Numbered from the stretch's first letter, positions 26,302 through 35,939 are shown. The stretch is DNA of 64,000 nt from DATBVX01 sp963695985 (GCA_963695985.1 CAVOIC010000001.1:62001-126000), one strand, 5' to 3'. A program made the numbers and translations. Notes: generated by a model not told the origin, from the letters alone.

Positions 26302-27093
26302 ATGAACGACAACTTCGATATGGGGGGTCGAGTGGTGCTGGTGACAGGCGCCGGTCAGGGCGTCGGCCTGCGGACGGCAGAGCTGCTGGCTGAACACCAT
26401 TCGGGCGCTGTTGTGGTGAATGACTATCATCTGGAACGCGCAAAGGCGGCGGCCGCTCGCATTGAATCCCTCGGTGTCCGCGCACTGGCAGTTCAGGCCG
26501 ACGTCGGCGATTTCGCCCAGGTGCAGGCGATGTTCCGCGCGGCACACGAGAAATTCGGTCGCGTCGATGTGCTGGTAAACAACGCGGGAAACGCCGGTCC
26601 AATCGCGGATACGGCGGCTCACATGAATCAATTCTGGGAAACGACGCCGCAAGAGTGGCAGCTGTGGCTGCACACCAATCTCTACGGCGTCATGATGTGC
26701 ACCCACGCAGCGATGCCGGGTATGGTCGAGCGCAACTACGGCAGGATCGTAACCGTCATTTCGGACGCCGGCCGTCTGGGCGAGCCACATCTTGCCGTCT
26801 ATTCGGCCGCGAAGGGAGGAGCCGCGTCGTTCATGCGCGCGATCGCGAAAGCAGGCGCGCGCTACGGCATTGCCGCGAACTGCGTCTCTCTGGGTGCGAT
26901 GTCGACGCCGGCGCTGGAGGCACGATTGTCGGATCCCGAGCGACGCAAGAAGATACTGAGCCACTATCTGGTGCGCCGGTTGGGAACGGCCGACGACGCC
27001 GCGCTGGCCATTCTTTATCTCGCGTCCGACGCCGCTTCTTGGGTTACCGGACAGACCCTTCCGGTGAACGGCGGCTATGCGCTCTCCATGTAA
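26302..27093 (+). CDS. Short-chain dehydrogenase/reductase (SDR)
   Basis: A 263-residue classical SDR with TGAGQGVG near residue 15, NNAGNAG in the middle and the S-x12-Y-x3-K triad (Ser of VISDAGR, then YSAAKGG). The C-terminal VTGQTLPVNGGYAL is typical. I chose ATG 26302 over a GTG three codons upstream. Likely a 3-hydroxyacyl-CoA or steroid-type alcohol dehydrogenase, given the flanking beta-oxidation-like genes. Confidence 0.86.
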   Translation: MNDNFDMGGRVVLVTGAGQGVGLRTAELLAEHHSGAVVVNDYHLERAKAAAARIESLGVRALAVQADVGDFAQVQAMFRAAHEKFGRVDVLVNNAGNAGPIADTAAHMNQFWETTPQEWQLWLHTNLYGVMMCTHAAMPGMVERNYGRIVTVISDAGRLGEPHLAVYSAAKGGAASFMRAIAKAGARYGIAANCVSLGAMSTPALEARLSDPERRKKILSHYLVRRLGTADDAALAILYLASDAASWVTGQTLPVNGGYALSM

Positions 27094-27120
27094 CTCTCCG
27101 AAATAGCCGCGACATCCACC

Positions 27121-28110
27121 ATGCGTGACCCGATATTTTCCACAAGAATTACCAAACTGTTCGACATTCGCCACCCCATTCTGTGCGGTGGCATGCTGCA
27201 CCTCTCGGACGCTCGCTACGTGGCGGCAGTCGTCAATGCCGGAGGCATGGGTTTCATTGGCGCGTGGAACTTTCCCGACCCCGGCGAATTCCTGAGCGAA
27301 GTCCGCATGTGCCGGGAACTGACCGAGGGCAAGCCCTTTGGAGTGAATATTTCCGTATCGCGGCGCCCCGGCGTCAACGAGTTGTTGAAGCCGCACGTCG
27401 ACATCGTGATCCGCGAGGGTGTCAAGTACGTCGAGACCTCGGGTTCGAGCCCAGCGCACATCCTCGGCCCGCTGCAGGGCGCCGGCGTGAAGGTCATTCA
27501 CAAAGTGCCGTCGGTGCGCTACGCACTGACCGCGCAGCGCGAGGGAGTCGACGCGATTACAGTGGTTGGTGCGGAATGCGGCGGCCATCCGGGTTACATG
27601 ATGACGGGCACCATGGTGCAGGCGGGCCTGGCAGCCGAGCAAATCAGCGTGCCGCTGGTGCTCGCGGGAGGAATCGGCACGGGGCGGCAGATCGCAGGTG
27701 CATTGGCGATGGGTGCCGATGGGGTACTGCTCGGGTCGCGCATGCTGGTGGCAGAGGAGCTTCGTTCGCACCCGCGATACAAGCAGCGAGTGATCGAGGG
27801 TCGCGGCGAGGACAGCTGCATCGTGATGGCGTCGTTCAAACGCCATCACCGCGTGCTGCACAATGACGCCGCAGGGAAGGTACTGGAGATGGAAGCGGCA
27901 GGCATCAAGGACATCGATGCCTACACCGGGCTGATTTCCGGAACACAGGTGCGCAAGGCCTACGAAACCGGCGACTACTCAATCGGGATGCTTGATTACG
28001 GCCAGGCGGTCGCGTTCGCGAAAGAGATCAAGCCAGTCGAGGCGATTTTCGATGAACTGATCGACGGAATGATTGCGGCCAGGCGCCGCTTTGCCACGTT
28101 GATGGTGTGA
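27121..28110 (+). CDS. Nitronate monooxygenase / 2-nitropropane dioxygenase-like FMN enzyme
   Basis: A 329-residue TIM-barrel flavoprotein. The N-terminal RHPILCGGML, the central GAECGGHPGYMM with the family's catalytic His, and the phosphate-binding LAGGIGTGRQIAGALAMGADGV are diagnostic. In CoA-catabolic operons these proteins are often enoyl reductase-like or steroid-ring enzymes rather than true nitronate oxidases. Lies 27 bp after the SDR gene and 48 bp before an acyl-CoA synthetase. Confidence 0.86.
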   Translation: MRDPIFSTRITKLFDIRHPILCGGMLHLSDARYVAAVVNAGGMGFIGAWNFPDPGEFLSEVRMCRELTEGKPFGVNISVSRRPGVNELLKPHVDIVIREGVKYVETSGSSPAHILGPLQGAGVKVIHKVPSVRYALTAQREGVDAITVVGAECGGHPGYMMTGTMVQAGLAAEQISVPLVLAGGIGTGRQIAGALAMGADGVLLGSRMLVAEELRSHPRYKQRVIEGRGEDSCIVMASFKRHHRVLHNDAAGKVLEMEAAGIKDIDAYTGLISGTQVRKAYETGDYSIGMLDYGQAVAFAKEIKPVEAIFDELIDGMIAARRRFATLMV

Positions 28111-28158
28111 GGAACGCTTCGGGAATCAGAATGAAGCGTTCTCTCCGGAGTCAGGAGC

Positions 28159-29715
28159 GTGAGGGCAATCGATTTCTTTGACCGCTCCGCGGAGTATTTT
28201 GCCGATCGCTCTTGCGTGCGCGACGAGTGCGACGACTTCTCGTACGCAGAGGTCCGGCGCCGCTCGCTCAAGCTGGCACGGAGGCTTGTCGCCGAGGGTC
28301 TTGCCGAAGAGGCCAAGGTCGGCGTCCTATGCCCCAACGTCGCCGCAGCAATTCCGGCGGTCCTCGGTGTCATCAGGTCGGGTTGCTCGTGGCTGCCTGT
28401 AAATGCCCGCAATTCGATGGCCGACAACGTTTCGATTCTGACCAATAACGACTGCGAGTGGCTGCTATATCACAGCGATCACGAAGTGATGGCGGAATAC
28501 CTGCTGGCGCAATGTCCCGGCACCAAGGGTGCCATCTGTATCGACGGTGCGAGCAAGCTCGGGCCCGCCCTGGACGAATGGGTCCGGGCGTGCGACGAGC
28601 AGGCGGTCGAGCGCGGACTCGGCCGGGATCACGTCTACAAACTCGCCCTGAGCGGCGGTACTACCGGCACGCCCAAAGGGGTCATGCATACGAATCTGAA
28701 CGCTCAAGTCATGATCTCGAGCCTCCTGCTGACATTCCCGCATACGCGACCGCCAGTGTTCCTGTGCGCTGCGCCGGTGACCCATGCGGCCGGGAATCTC
28801 TGCCTGTGGATATTGGCCGCGGGAGGCACCATCGCACTGATGCAGAAAGCAGATGCCGGTCTCATGCTCAAGAACATTGAAGCGTACGGCGCAACGACGC
28901 TGTTTGCACCGCCGACCGTTATCTACAACATGCTCGCTCATGCGGATCTTCAGCGATTCGACTATTCGAGTATCGAGTACTTCCTGTACGGCGCTGCGCC
29001 TATGTCGGTGCCGAAGCTGAAGCAGGCAATTGCGACCTTTGGGCTCAAGATGGCGCAGATCTATAGTCAGGCGGAAGCCACGATGGCCCTGACATTCCTG
29101 CGCCGCGAAGATCACGACGTCATCGGCGATCCCGAGAAGGAACAACGTCTGCGCAGCGCGGGCAGGCCTGGACCCTTGGTGCGCATTCGGATCGTTGACG
29201 AGAAAGGAGGCGAACTACCACCTGGAAAGCGAGGCGAACTCGTGGTTCACAGTGATCTGATCTGCAAGGGCTACTACAAGAACCCGGAAGCGACGGCTGC
29301 AGTCATGCGTGACGGGTGGCTGATGACGGGTGACATCGCCTATCGCGACGATGCGGGATTTGTCTACCTCGTGGATCGCAAACGGGACCTCATCATCACC
29401 GGCGGCTTCAACGTCTATCCGAGCGAGGTCGAGCAGGTGATCTCGGAGTTGCCGGGAGTCCTCGACGTGGCCGTCGTCGGCGCGCCTGACGACAAATGGG
29501 GTGAAAGTGTCGTTGCGGTGGTCGCGCTGCGCCCGGACGAGCAGATCAGCGAAGACCGCGTGATCCAGCACTGTAAGACGCGGCTAGGCAGCGTCAAGGC
29601 ACCGAAGCGCGTCGAGTTCCGGTCGAGCCTGCCGAAGAGCGCTAACGGCAAAGTGCTGAAGCGCATGGTGCGCGAGGAATTCTGGAAGGACCGCGACAAC
29701 CAGCTGACGGCATAG
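28159..29715 (+). CDS. AMP-forming acyl-CoA synthetase
   Basis: A 518-residue ANL-superfamily ligase started at GTG 28159. The P-loop LSGGTTGTPKGVMHTN, the A5/A8 motifs LMTGDIAYRDDAGF and DRKRDLIITGGFNVYPSEVE, and the catalytic C-terminal Lys in PKSANGKVLKR are all present. It activates a carboxylic acid to its CoA ester, the entry step for the presumed pathway encoded by the upstream genes. Converges with the PaaG-like gene; 27-bp gap. Confidence 0.9.
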   Translation: MRAIDFFDRSAEYFADRSCVRDECDDFSYAEVRRRSLKLARRLVAEGLAEEAKVGVLCPNVAAAIPAVLGVIRSGCSWLPVNARNSMADNVSILTNNDCEWLLYHSDHEVMAEYLLAQCPGTKGAICIDGASKLGPALDEWVRACDEQAVERGLGRDHVYKLALSGGTTGTPKGVMHTNLNAQVMISSLLLTFPHTRPPVFLCAAPVTHAAGNLCLWILAAGGTIALMQKADAGLMLKNIEAYGATTLFAPPTVIYNMLAHADLQRFDYSSIEYFLYGAAPMSVPKLKQAIATFGLKMAQIYSQAEATMALTFLRREDHDVIGDPEKEQRLRSAGRPGPLVRIRIVDEKGGELPPGKRGELVVHSDLICKGYYKNPEATAAVMRDGWLMTGDIAYRDDAGFVYLVDRKRDLIITGGFNVYPSEVEQVISELPGVLDVAVVGAPDDKWGESVVAVVALRPDEQISEDRVIQHCKTRLGSVKAPKRVEFRSSLPKSANGKVLKRMVREEFWKDRDNQLTA

Positions 29716-29742
29716 CGTTCGCGCGACTCGCCTGTCAGAACG

Positions 29743-30501
29743 CTACTTTGACTCTTTGGTCAGAAAGGGTGCGATGCGGTTCAAGAAGTCTTCCGATTTG
29801 AAGCAATTCTCCTGCGTGATTGCTTCGAACTCGAGTGTCTGCTCGAGCGTGATCGGCATGTTCTGCAAGAACTGTTTTGTGAAGGCGAATGCGCGTTTCG
29901 GCTGATGTGCCAGCAGCTGTGCAACCTTCAAGGCGGTTGACTGTACCTGATCGTCCTCGACCACCCGATCGACCAGGCCGATCTCCAGCGCGCGCGCAGA
30001 ATCCACCAGCTCCGCCATCAAGAATAGCTCGCGCGCCCTGGATGTGCCGACGCGGCGGCTGACGGTAAACATAGTGCCCCAATCGGGAACGAAGCCGATC
30101 TTCAGGAACGAGAATCCGATCCGTGCAGATCGCCCCATGACGATATGGTCGCAGCACATGGCAAGAGCGAGGCCCCCGCCAACACCTACGCCTTCAATGG
30201 CAGCCACCGCAGGCTTGTCGAAGCTGCAGAGCTTCAGCACCAGCTTGTGACCCCTTTTCAGATATTGCCGGAATTCGGTCTTGTCGACCTGCATCAATCC
30301 CTGGAGGTCGCCGCCCGCACTGAACTCCCCTCCCGCACCCGATAGAATCAGTGCTGCGACGCCGGGATCGGTCGTCAGCGCTTCGATTCGCTCGGTCAGC
30401 GCCTCGCGCATCGCCGCATTCATCGCGTTCTTCTTGCCGGGCTGGCTCATCACGAGCTGGACGATGCCCGGCGCGGCAAGCCGCTCCTCGAGATATTTCA
30501 T
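29743..30501 (-). CDS. PaaG-like enoyl-CoA hydratase/isomerase family protein
   Basis: A 252-residue crotonase. Both glutamates of a hydratase are absent: the first is Ala112 (GGGLALAM) and the second falls at Phe132. The pattern FLKIGFVPDWG with Asp140 resembles the PaaG isomerase group, where an Asp is the catalytic residue. So double-bond or ring isomerisation is more likely than hydration. The start codon overlaps the TetR stop by 4 bases, which couples the two genes. Confidence 0.85.
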   Translation of the reverse strand: MKYLEERLAAPGIVQLVMSQPGKKNAMNAAMREALTERIEALTTDPGVAALILSGAGGEFSAGGDLQGLMQVDKTEFRQYLKRGHKLVLKLCSFDKPAVAAIEGVGVGGGLALAMCCDHIVMGRSARIGFSFLKIGFVPDWGTMFTVSRRVGTSRARELFLMAELVDSARALEIGLVDRVVEDDQVQSTALKVAQLLAHQPKRAFAFTKQFLQNMPITLEQTLEFEAITQENCFKSEDFLNRIAPFLTKESK

Positions 30502-31163
30502 CGCCCGCGGGCCCTGCGGGCATCGGGCCTTGCGATCCCGTCGAAGACGAACTTGATGAGCTCGTCGGCGATCTGCTCGCCACCCATCTGGCCCTCCGAG
30601 GAATACCAGTGGTGGATGTTGCGGATCGCGCCCATCACGAAGAATTCGATAAGCCGCGGATCGCAGTCGCGAAACTGGCCTCCGGCGATACCCTCCTGCA
30701 CGAATCCCCGGAAGACTCGATTCCAGTTACGGCGGTTATCCTGCACCGTGGCGAGATGTTCCGGACTGAGCGCGCTGTCCTCAGACATGAGGCCGCCTCC
30801 ACCAAGCTTTTCGATCAGGCTGACCGTGTAATGGCGAAGCAGCATCTCGAGTTTTTCCCTGCCATTCTTGCCGTTCTTTTCCGCGTACGCCCGCGCCTCG
30901 GCGCCATACTGGAACGCAAGTTGGTAGCAAAGAAACAGCAATTCCTGCTTGTTCTTGACGTAGTAGTAAACGACGGCCTTGCTGACGTTCAGGAACTTGG
31001 CGACGTCGTCCATCGATGTGTTGGCATAGCCCTTCTTGCGGAAGATCTGACTCGCCGTAGCCACCAGCGCCCGCCGCTTAGCCTCGTGGACTTCCTGGCG
31101 CGTTACCCCGACGCCGATCCATTTCGCATTCCGAGTCTCATTCGTCAGCTGATTGCGTGCCAT
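30498..31163 (-). CDS. TetR family transcriptional regulator
   Basis: A 221-residue TetR protein. The HTH at about residues 30-75 is clear (ATASQIFRKKGYANTSMDDV, then LNVSKAVVYYYVKNKQELL). The C-terminal domain is of the FadR/KstR-like kind, often responsive to acyl-CoA or steroid-derived ligands. It heads a two-gene operon with the PaaG-like isomerase and is divergent from the aldehyde dehydrogenase gene; a 15-bp palindrome in the 189-bp spacer is a possible operator. Confidence 0.9.
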   Translation of the reverse strand: MARNQLTNETRNAKWIGVGVTRQEVHEAKRRALVATASQIFRKKGYANTSMDDVAKFLNVSKAVVYYYVKNKQELLFLCYQLAFQYGAEARAYAEKNGKNGREKLEMLLRHYTVSLIEKLGGGGLMSEDSALSPEHLATVQDNRRNWNRVFRGFVQEGIAGGQFRDCDPRLIEFFVMGAIRNIHHWYSSEGQMGGEQIADELIKFVFDGIARPDARRARGR

Positions 31164-31288
31164 GTGTCGAGCCGTCCGATGTGTGCTGGAACTGTGATGG
31201 TTCGGGTCGCGAGCGCAATTCTAAGGCCTGCGTAGCGTCCCATCCATGTGACGCATCTACCACCATACGGGCCAGTAGCATATTATAT

Positions 31289-31303
31289 CTTTCCAGTAGA
31301 AAG
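31289..31303. promoter_or_regulatory. Candidate TetR operator palindrome
   Basis: CTTTC-CAGTA-GAAAG is a perfect 5-bp inverted repeat with a 5-bp centre in the spacer between tetR and the aldehyde dehydrogenase gene, in a locally A+T-rich stretch (tattatat just upstream) that could hold promoter elements. Position and symmetry suit a TetR site, but short palindromes occur by chance. Confidence 0.3.
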
Positions 31304-31352
31304 TTTGACGAAGAAATAATGACAATCGATTGCGCGACTGCGGGGTCCGTCG

Positions 31353-32798
31353 ATGGGTGAATTCGCCGAGCTTGGTCATTTCGTCCATGGGAAGGTCGTG
31401 GCTACCGGTGACGGTGGAGTCATTCCGCTTATTAACCCTGCTAACGGTCAGACCGTCGCAACTATTCCTCAGGCAAGCGAGCAGCTACTTGCGACAGCGG
31501 TGGAATCGTCGCGCCACGGTTTCGCAAACTGGTCCAGGACGTCTGCCTACGACCGCGCCAAAGTTCTCCGACACGCTGCGCAGCTTATTCGTGAGCGCAT
31601 CGAGATGCTCGCGCGAATCATGACGACCGAGCAAGGTAAACCGCTCGCAGAGTCGCGTGTGGAGTGGTTGATGTGCGCGGACGCCTTTGAGTGGGCCGGG
31701 GACGAGGGCCGCCGAGTCTATGGCCGCGTCATACCGTCACGCGCAATCGGCGTCAGTCAGGTGGTGCACAAGTTCCCGATCGGTCCCGTCGCGGCCTTTA
31801 CGCCCTGGAATTTCCCGGCGTTTTCGCCGACACAGAAGGTCGCCCCGGCCCTTGCCGCCGGCTGCTCGGTCATTCTCAAGCCCGCGTCAGATACGCCAGC
31901 GTCTTCGACCCATCTCGCACGCATTCTTCACGAGGCCGGCTTGCCGGACGGCGCGCTGAATGTCGTTCACGGCAAGGCGGCGATGGTCTCGCAGTGCCTG
32001 ATCGAATCGCCGGTTGTTCGCAAAGTGTCCCTGACCGGCTCGGCCGACGTCGGGCGGACGCTCGCAGCCCAAGCGGGGCGGAATCTGAAGAAATGCACGA
32101 TGGAGCTGGGCGGGCACGCACCAGTGATCATTCTGCGCGACGTCGAGGTGGAGCGCATCGCGCCGCTTGCCGTTGCGGCGAAGTATCGCAATGCCGGACA
32201 GGTTTGTACGTCGCCCACGCGTTTCTTGATTGAAGATCCGGTATACGACCGCTTCGTATCCGGTTTCTTGGCACATGCCGCTGCCATCCGCACGGGTGAC
32301 GGCCTTGCGGATGGAGTGCAGATGGGCCCGCTCGTCAGCACGCGACAAATGCATACCATGATGCGGCTGGTCGAAGACGCCCGCTCGCGAGGCGCGACGG
32401 TGTCGCTCGGCGGCAGGCGCATCGAGGTGGATCAAGGTGGGTTCTTTTTTGAGCCGACCGTCATCGAGAAAGTACCGGACGATGCTCAAGTACAGCACGA
32501 AGAGCCATTTGGCCCGATCGCCATCATGATTCGCGTGCAAGATGTTGATGAGGCAGTCCGGCGCGCGAACGCTTTGCCATTCGGACTGGCCGCCTACTGC
32601 TTCACCAAGGATTCAACCCACATCGATCGCATCTCTCGCGAAGTCGAGGCTGGCATGCTCGCATTCAACCAGTTCCAGGCCGGCGCGATCGAAGCGCCAT
32701 TCGGCGGGGTCAAGGATTCCGGCTTCGGCGCGGAAGGAGGCACCGAGGGAATCGACGGTTACCTCGTTACGAAGTTCGTCTCGCATCGTGCTCTCTGA
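31353..32798 (+). CDS. NAD(P)-dependent aldehyde dehydrogenase
   Basis: A 481-residue ALDH. The motifs FTPWNFPAFSPTQKVAPALA, LTGSADVG, ELGGHAPVI (general-base Glu) and NAGQVCTSPTRF (catalytic Cys285) are all present, most like the succinate-semialdehyde dehydrogenase group. It begins a plus-strand operon with Ldh2, GMC oxidoreductase and glyoxalase genes, suggesting stepwise oxidation of an alcohol or hydroxy acid. Divergent from tetR. Confidence 0.9.
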   Translation: MGEFAELGHFVHGKVVATGDGGVIPLINPANGQTVATIPQASEQLLATAVESSRHGFANWSRTSAYDRAKVLRHAAQLIRERIEMLARIMTTEQGKPLAESRVEWLMCADAFEWAGDEGRRVYGRVIPSRAIGVSQVVHKFPIGPVAAFTPWNFPAFSPTQKVAPALAAGCSVILKPASDTPASSTHLARILHEAGLPDGALNVVHGKAAMVSQCLIESPVVRKVSLTGSADVGRTLAAQAGRNLKKCTMELGGHAPVIILRDVEVERIAPLAVAAKYRNAGQVCTSPTRFLIEDPVYDRFVSGFLAHAAAIRTGDGLADGVQMGPLVSTRQMHTMMRLVEDARSRGATVSLGGRRIEVDQGGFFFEPTVIEKVPDDAQVQHEEPFGPIAIMIRVQDVDEAVRRANALPFGLAAYCFTKDSTHIDRISREVEAGMLAFNQFQAGAIEAPFGGVKDSGFGAEGGTEGIDGYLVTKFVSHRAL

Positions 32799-32817
32799 AA
32801 ACAGCCCGCTCGGCGCG

Positions 32818-33894
32818 ATGACCGGCACCCTTGTTCTCGACCCGAACCGCCTGCGTGAGGTCGTCGCTTCGATCTTCGAGTTCCACGGCTGCGCTCCAGG
32901 GGAGGCGAACGCTGTAACCCGCCATCTACTCGAAGCGGACCTTTATGGGCATCCGAGTCACGGTTGCGGGCTGGTGCCGCTGTATATCGCAAACCTGATC
33001 AAGGGCGAGGTGCTACCCAACCAGACTCTGCAGCGGCTACCGCCCGGGCAGGGCTTTCTGCTGTTCGACGGGGGCAGTGGCTTCGGCCAGTCGCTCGGCA
33101 TGCAGCTGGTAGAACAGGTCCTCGCTCACTCAAAGGACGCCGGCATCGCAGTATTCGGACTGCGCAACGCGCACCACCTCGGACGAATCGGCGACTACGG
33201 TGAACGGTTCGCCGCGGCGGACTTTGCGTCAGTCATGTTCGTGAATACTGTGAGCCGACCAATCGTCGCGCCGTTTGGCGGGGCGGAGGCACGGATGGGC
33301 ACGAATCCCGTCTGCATCTCTGTCCCGCGGCGTAATTTGCCTCCGATCGTGCTGGATTTCGCTACCAGCGCGATCGCCGTAGGGAAGTGCAGGGTGGCTC
33401 TTGAAAAAGGCGAGCCGATTCCGCAGGGCATGGCCGTGAATGCAGCGGGCGAGCCAACCACAGATCCGGGCGTGCTTTATGCGTCGCCACAGGGAGCGCT
33501 TAGGCCGATGGGGGGATACAAGGGCTCAGGGCTCAACCTGATGAGCGAGCTCCTTGCTGCGTGTATTGGCGGTCTCACCATGTCGGACGCTCGTCCGCAA
33601 TCAGGCAGCGTAATCAATAGCCTGGTTGGTATGTGCTTTCGCACGGCACAGCTGCCCGACGCCCTCGAGCACATCGAGTCGGTGGTCCGGTATTTCCTGG
33701 CGACACGGCCGGCGCGCGAAGACGGGCCGGTCAAGTTGCCGGGTGCGACTGAGCGGGAAGCTTACATGCAGCGCCGCGCCGCAGGCGTGCCGATGGCGCG
33801 ATCGACCTGGGCAGCCATCGCCGAGCTCGCGCGCGGGGCAAAGGTTCCCGAGGTCGAGATTCGCGGGGTGGCCGTTGCGGGTCACGACCACTAA
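32818..33894 (+). CDS. Ldh2 family malate/L-lactate-type dehydrogenase
   Basis: A 358-residue NAD(P)-dependent enzyme of the malate/ureidoglycolate/2,3-diketogulonate reductase fold. The YGHPSHGCGLVPLY segment and the catalytic-His region RNAHHLGRIGDYGE are characteristic. ATG 32818 matches the family N-terminus; a GTG at 32788 overlapping the ALDH stop is possible. Its stop overlaps the next gene's ATG by one base. It would interconvert a 2-hydroxy acid and a 2-oxo acid. Confidence 0.85.
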   Translation: MTGTLVLDPNRLREVVASIFEFHGCAPGEANAVTRHLLEADLYGHPSHGCGLVPLYIANLIKGEVLPNQTLQRLPPGQGFLLFDGGSGFGQSLGMQLVEQVLAHSKDAGIAVFGLRNAHHLGRIGDYGERFAAADFASVMFVNTVSRPIVAPFGGAEARMGTNPVCISVPRRNLPPIVLDFATSAIAVGKCRVALEKGEPIPQGMAVNAAGEPTTDPGVLYASPQGALRPMGGYKGSGLNLMSELLAACIGGLTMSDARPQSGSVINSLVGMCFRTAQLPDALEHIESVVRYFLATRPAREDGPVKLPGATEREAYMQRRAAGVPMARSTWAAIAELARGAKVPEVEIRGVAVAGHDH

Positions 33895-35459
33895 TGTCAA
33901 CCGAGGAACAGTTCGACTACGTCGTGATCGGCGCTGGATCGGCCGGCTGCGCCGTTGCCGCGCGCTTGGCTGAGGGTCGTACGCATCGTGTGCTGGTGCT
34001 CGAAGCAGGTCCCTGGGATCGCTCGATCTGGATCCACGTGCCCAGCGGCTTCTTCAAGTCCGTGTCTAACCCCCGCTATAACTGGGGCTATGTGGCTGAG
34101 TTCGACGAGTCGGCTGCGGCACGGCGAGTCGCTTGGCCGCGGGGCCGCGTGATCGGAGGCAGCAGCTCCATCAACGGATTGGTTTACGTCCGGGGTCAGC
34201 GCGAAGACTATGACGGTTGGCAAGGCAGCTCGGCGGCCGGCTGGGGTTGGGCCGGTGTCGGTCCGTATTTCGACAAAGCCGAATCGGGCCCCGTCGGAGT
34301 GTCAGATGCCCGTTACACCCACCCTCTCTGCGACGCGTTCATCGAGGCGGCAGAACGATGCGGAGTCACGCGCGTGCGGGACTTCAACGGCCCGCGTCAG
34401 GCGGGCGCCGGCTACTTCCAGCTGAACACACGCCACGGCAGAAGAAGCAGCGCTGCCGTTGCTTATCTGCACCCCTCACGGCATTACCGAAATCTCGACA
34501 TTCGCACCGAGAGCGTGGTGGAACGGCTTGACATCGGTCACGGCCAGCTGCGCGGCGTTTGGTATCGCCGACGCGGGCTGAGACATTTCGCTGCAGTCAC
34601 CCGCGAAGCGATCCTCTGCGCTGGCGCGATCGGCTCGCCGCAGCTGCTGCAGATCTCCGGCATCGGCTCCGCCGACGTACTGGACCGCGCTGGCGTCGAA
34701 GTCGTGCAAGACCTGCCGGCCGTCGGCAGGAACTTGCAGGATCACTTTGCCTCACGCGTGATCGCGCATGTGGTGCACTCAAGAACACTGAACGAGATGT
34801 CGCGGTCGTGGCTGGACCGGCTCGGTATGGGCCTCCACTACGTCGTCGCCCGACGCGGCCCGTTGACGCTCGGCGCAGCCATGGCCGGCTCGTTCGTCTC
34901 GGTGGAAGGTAGCGACAAACGCCCGGATGTCCAGTTGCTCTTCGGGCCGCTAAGCAGTGACGACCCGACCAAGGGACTTCACGAGTTTCCCGGCATGACC
35001 CTCACCGTCTGCCCACTGAGACCGAGGAGCCGAGGCTGGCTTGCGATTCGATCCGCCGATCCACTCGAGCATCCGCGCATCGTCGCCAACTATCTCGAAG
35101 ACGAATACGACCGCCGCCTTCTCGTCAAGGGCCTGCGCTACGCCCGGATGCTTCTCGATACGGAGCCGCTCAAACGGTACGTAGGGGGCGAGTACCTACC
35201 AGGCAACAAGTGCGTGACGGACGAGCAGCTGCTGGACTTTGCTCGTATGCGCGGTGGGTCGATCTACCATCCCGTCGGCACCTGCAGGATGGGCGATGGA
35301 CCAGACACGGTTGTCGATTCCAGGTTGCGGGTCCGGGGCATCGCCGGGCTTCGGGTTGCAGATGCCTCGGTCATGCCCGTTCTTACGTCCGGCAACATCA
35401 ACGCAGCCTGCCTGATGATCGGCGAGAAGGCCGCAGACCTGCTCAAGGCAGATCAGTAA
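33894..35459 (+). CDS. GMC family FAD oxidoreductase (choline/alcohol dehydrogenase-like)
   Basis: A 521-residue flavoprotein with the FAD motif VIGAGSAGCAVAARL at the N-terminus, the GMC signature GRVIGGSSSINGLVYVRG, a second signature GAIGSPQLLQISGIG, and C-terminal HPVGTCRMG carrying the catalytic His, then GNINAACLMIGEKAAD. It oxidises a primary alcohol to an aldehyde, which the ALDH at the start of the operon could take further. No signal peptide is seen. Overlaps the Ldh2 gene by one base. Confidence 0.9.
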   Translation: MSTEEQFDYVVIGAGSAGCAVAARLAEGRTHRVLVLEAGPWDRSIWIHVPSGFFKSVSNPRYNWGYVAEFDESAAARRVAWPRGRVIGGSSSINGLVYVRGQREDYDGWQGSSAAGWGWAGVGPYFDKAESGPVGVSDARYTHPLCDAFIEAAERCGVTRVRDFNGPRQAGAGYFQLNTRHGRRSSAAVAYLHPSRHYRNLDIRTESVVERLDIGHGQLRGVWYRRRGLRHFAAVTREAILCAGAIGSPQLLQISGIGSADVLDRAGVEVVQDLPAVGRNLQDHFASRVIAHVVHSRTLNEMSRSWLDRLGMGLHYVVARRGPLTLGAAMAGSFVSVEGSDKRPDVQLLFGPLSSDDPTKGLHEFPGMTLTVCPLRPRSRGWLAIRSADPLEHPRIVANYLEDEYDRRLLVKGLRYARMLLDTEPLKRYVGGEYLPGNKCVTDEQLLDFARMRGGSIYHPVGTCRMGDGPDTVVDSRLRVRGIAGLRVADASVMPVLTSGNINAACLMIGEKAADLLKADQ

Positions 35460-35480
35460 GCGGCCGTGCAGAGAGCCCAT

Positions 35481-35891
35481 ATGACGCACGCTACCCCGCC
35501 TTCGGCCACACGAATTCTTCACACGATGCTGCGAGTGCGCGATCTCGATGCGACGCTCAGCTTCTATACAGGGGTGCTCGGAATGAGACTTCTGCGTCGC
35601 GACGATTATCCGGAAGGCCGGTTCACCTTGGCGTTCGTCGGCTACGGCAGCGAAGAGGACAGTGCCGTCATCGAATTCACCCAAAACTGGGACACCGCGA
35701 GCTACGAGCTCGGAACGGCGTACGGGCATATCGCGCTCGCCGCGCCGGATGTCCATGCCCTGTGCGAGGAGCTGAGAAATCGCGGCGCGAGGATCGTTCG
35801 CCCGGCAGGGCCAATGAAGCATGGTACTCGGGTGATTGCGTTCATCGAAGATCCCGATGGCTACAAGATCGAGCTCGTCCAGCGGGCATGA
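35481..35891 (+). CDS. Glyoxalase I-like VOC protein
   Basis: A 136-residue protein close to lactoylglutathione lyase: RILHTMLRVRDLDATLSFY with the first metal His, a TAYGHIALAAPDV strand with the second His, and IEDPDGYKIELVQ with the metal Glu at the C-terminus. GloA converts the methylglyoxal-glutathione adduct to lactoylglutathione. A GTG at 35466 could give five extra residues. It is the last gene of the ALDH-Ldh2-GMC operon. Confidence 0.85.
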   Translation: MTHATPPSATRILHTMLRVRDLDATLSFYTGVLGMRLLRRDDYPEGRFTLAFVGYGSEEDSAVIEFTQNWDTASYELGTAYGHIALAAPDVHALCEELRNRGARIVRPAGPMKHGTRVIAFIEDPDGYKIELVQRA

Positions 35892-35939
35892 ACCTCGGAG
35901 CCGCACCTTGAGCGGCAGCCGCGACAGATAGGTGTTGCG

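Noticed and set aside
26224..27861. 545-codon minus-strand open frame opposite the SDR and nitronate monooxygenase-like genes
   Set aside because: It spans two genes and their gap in antisense and has no recognisable domain; the plus-strand genes carry all family motifs.
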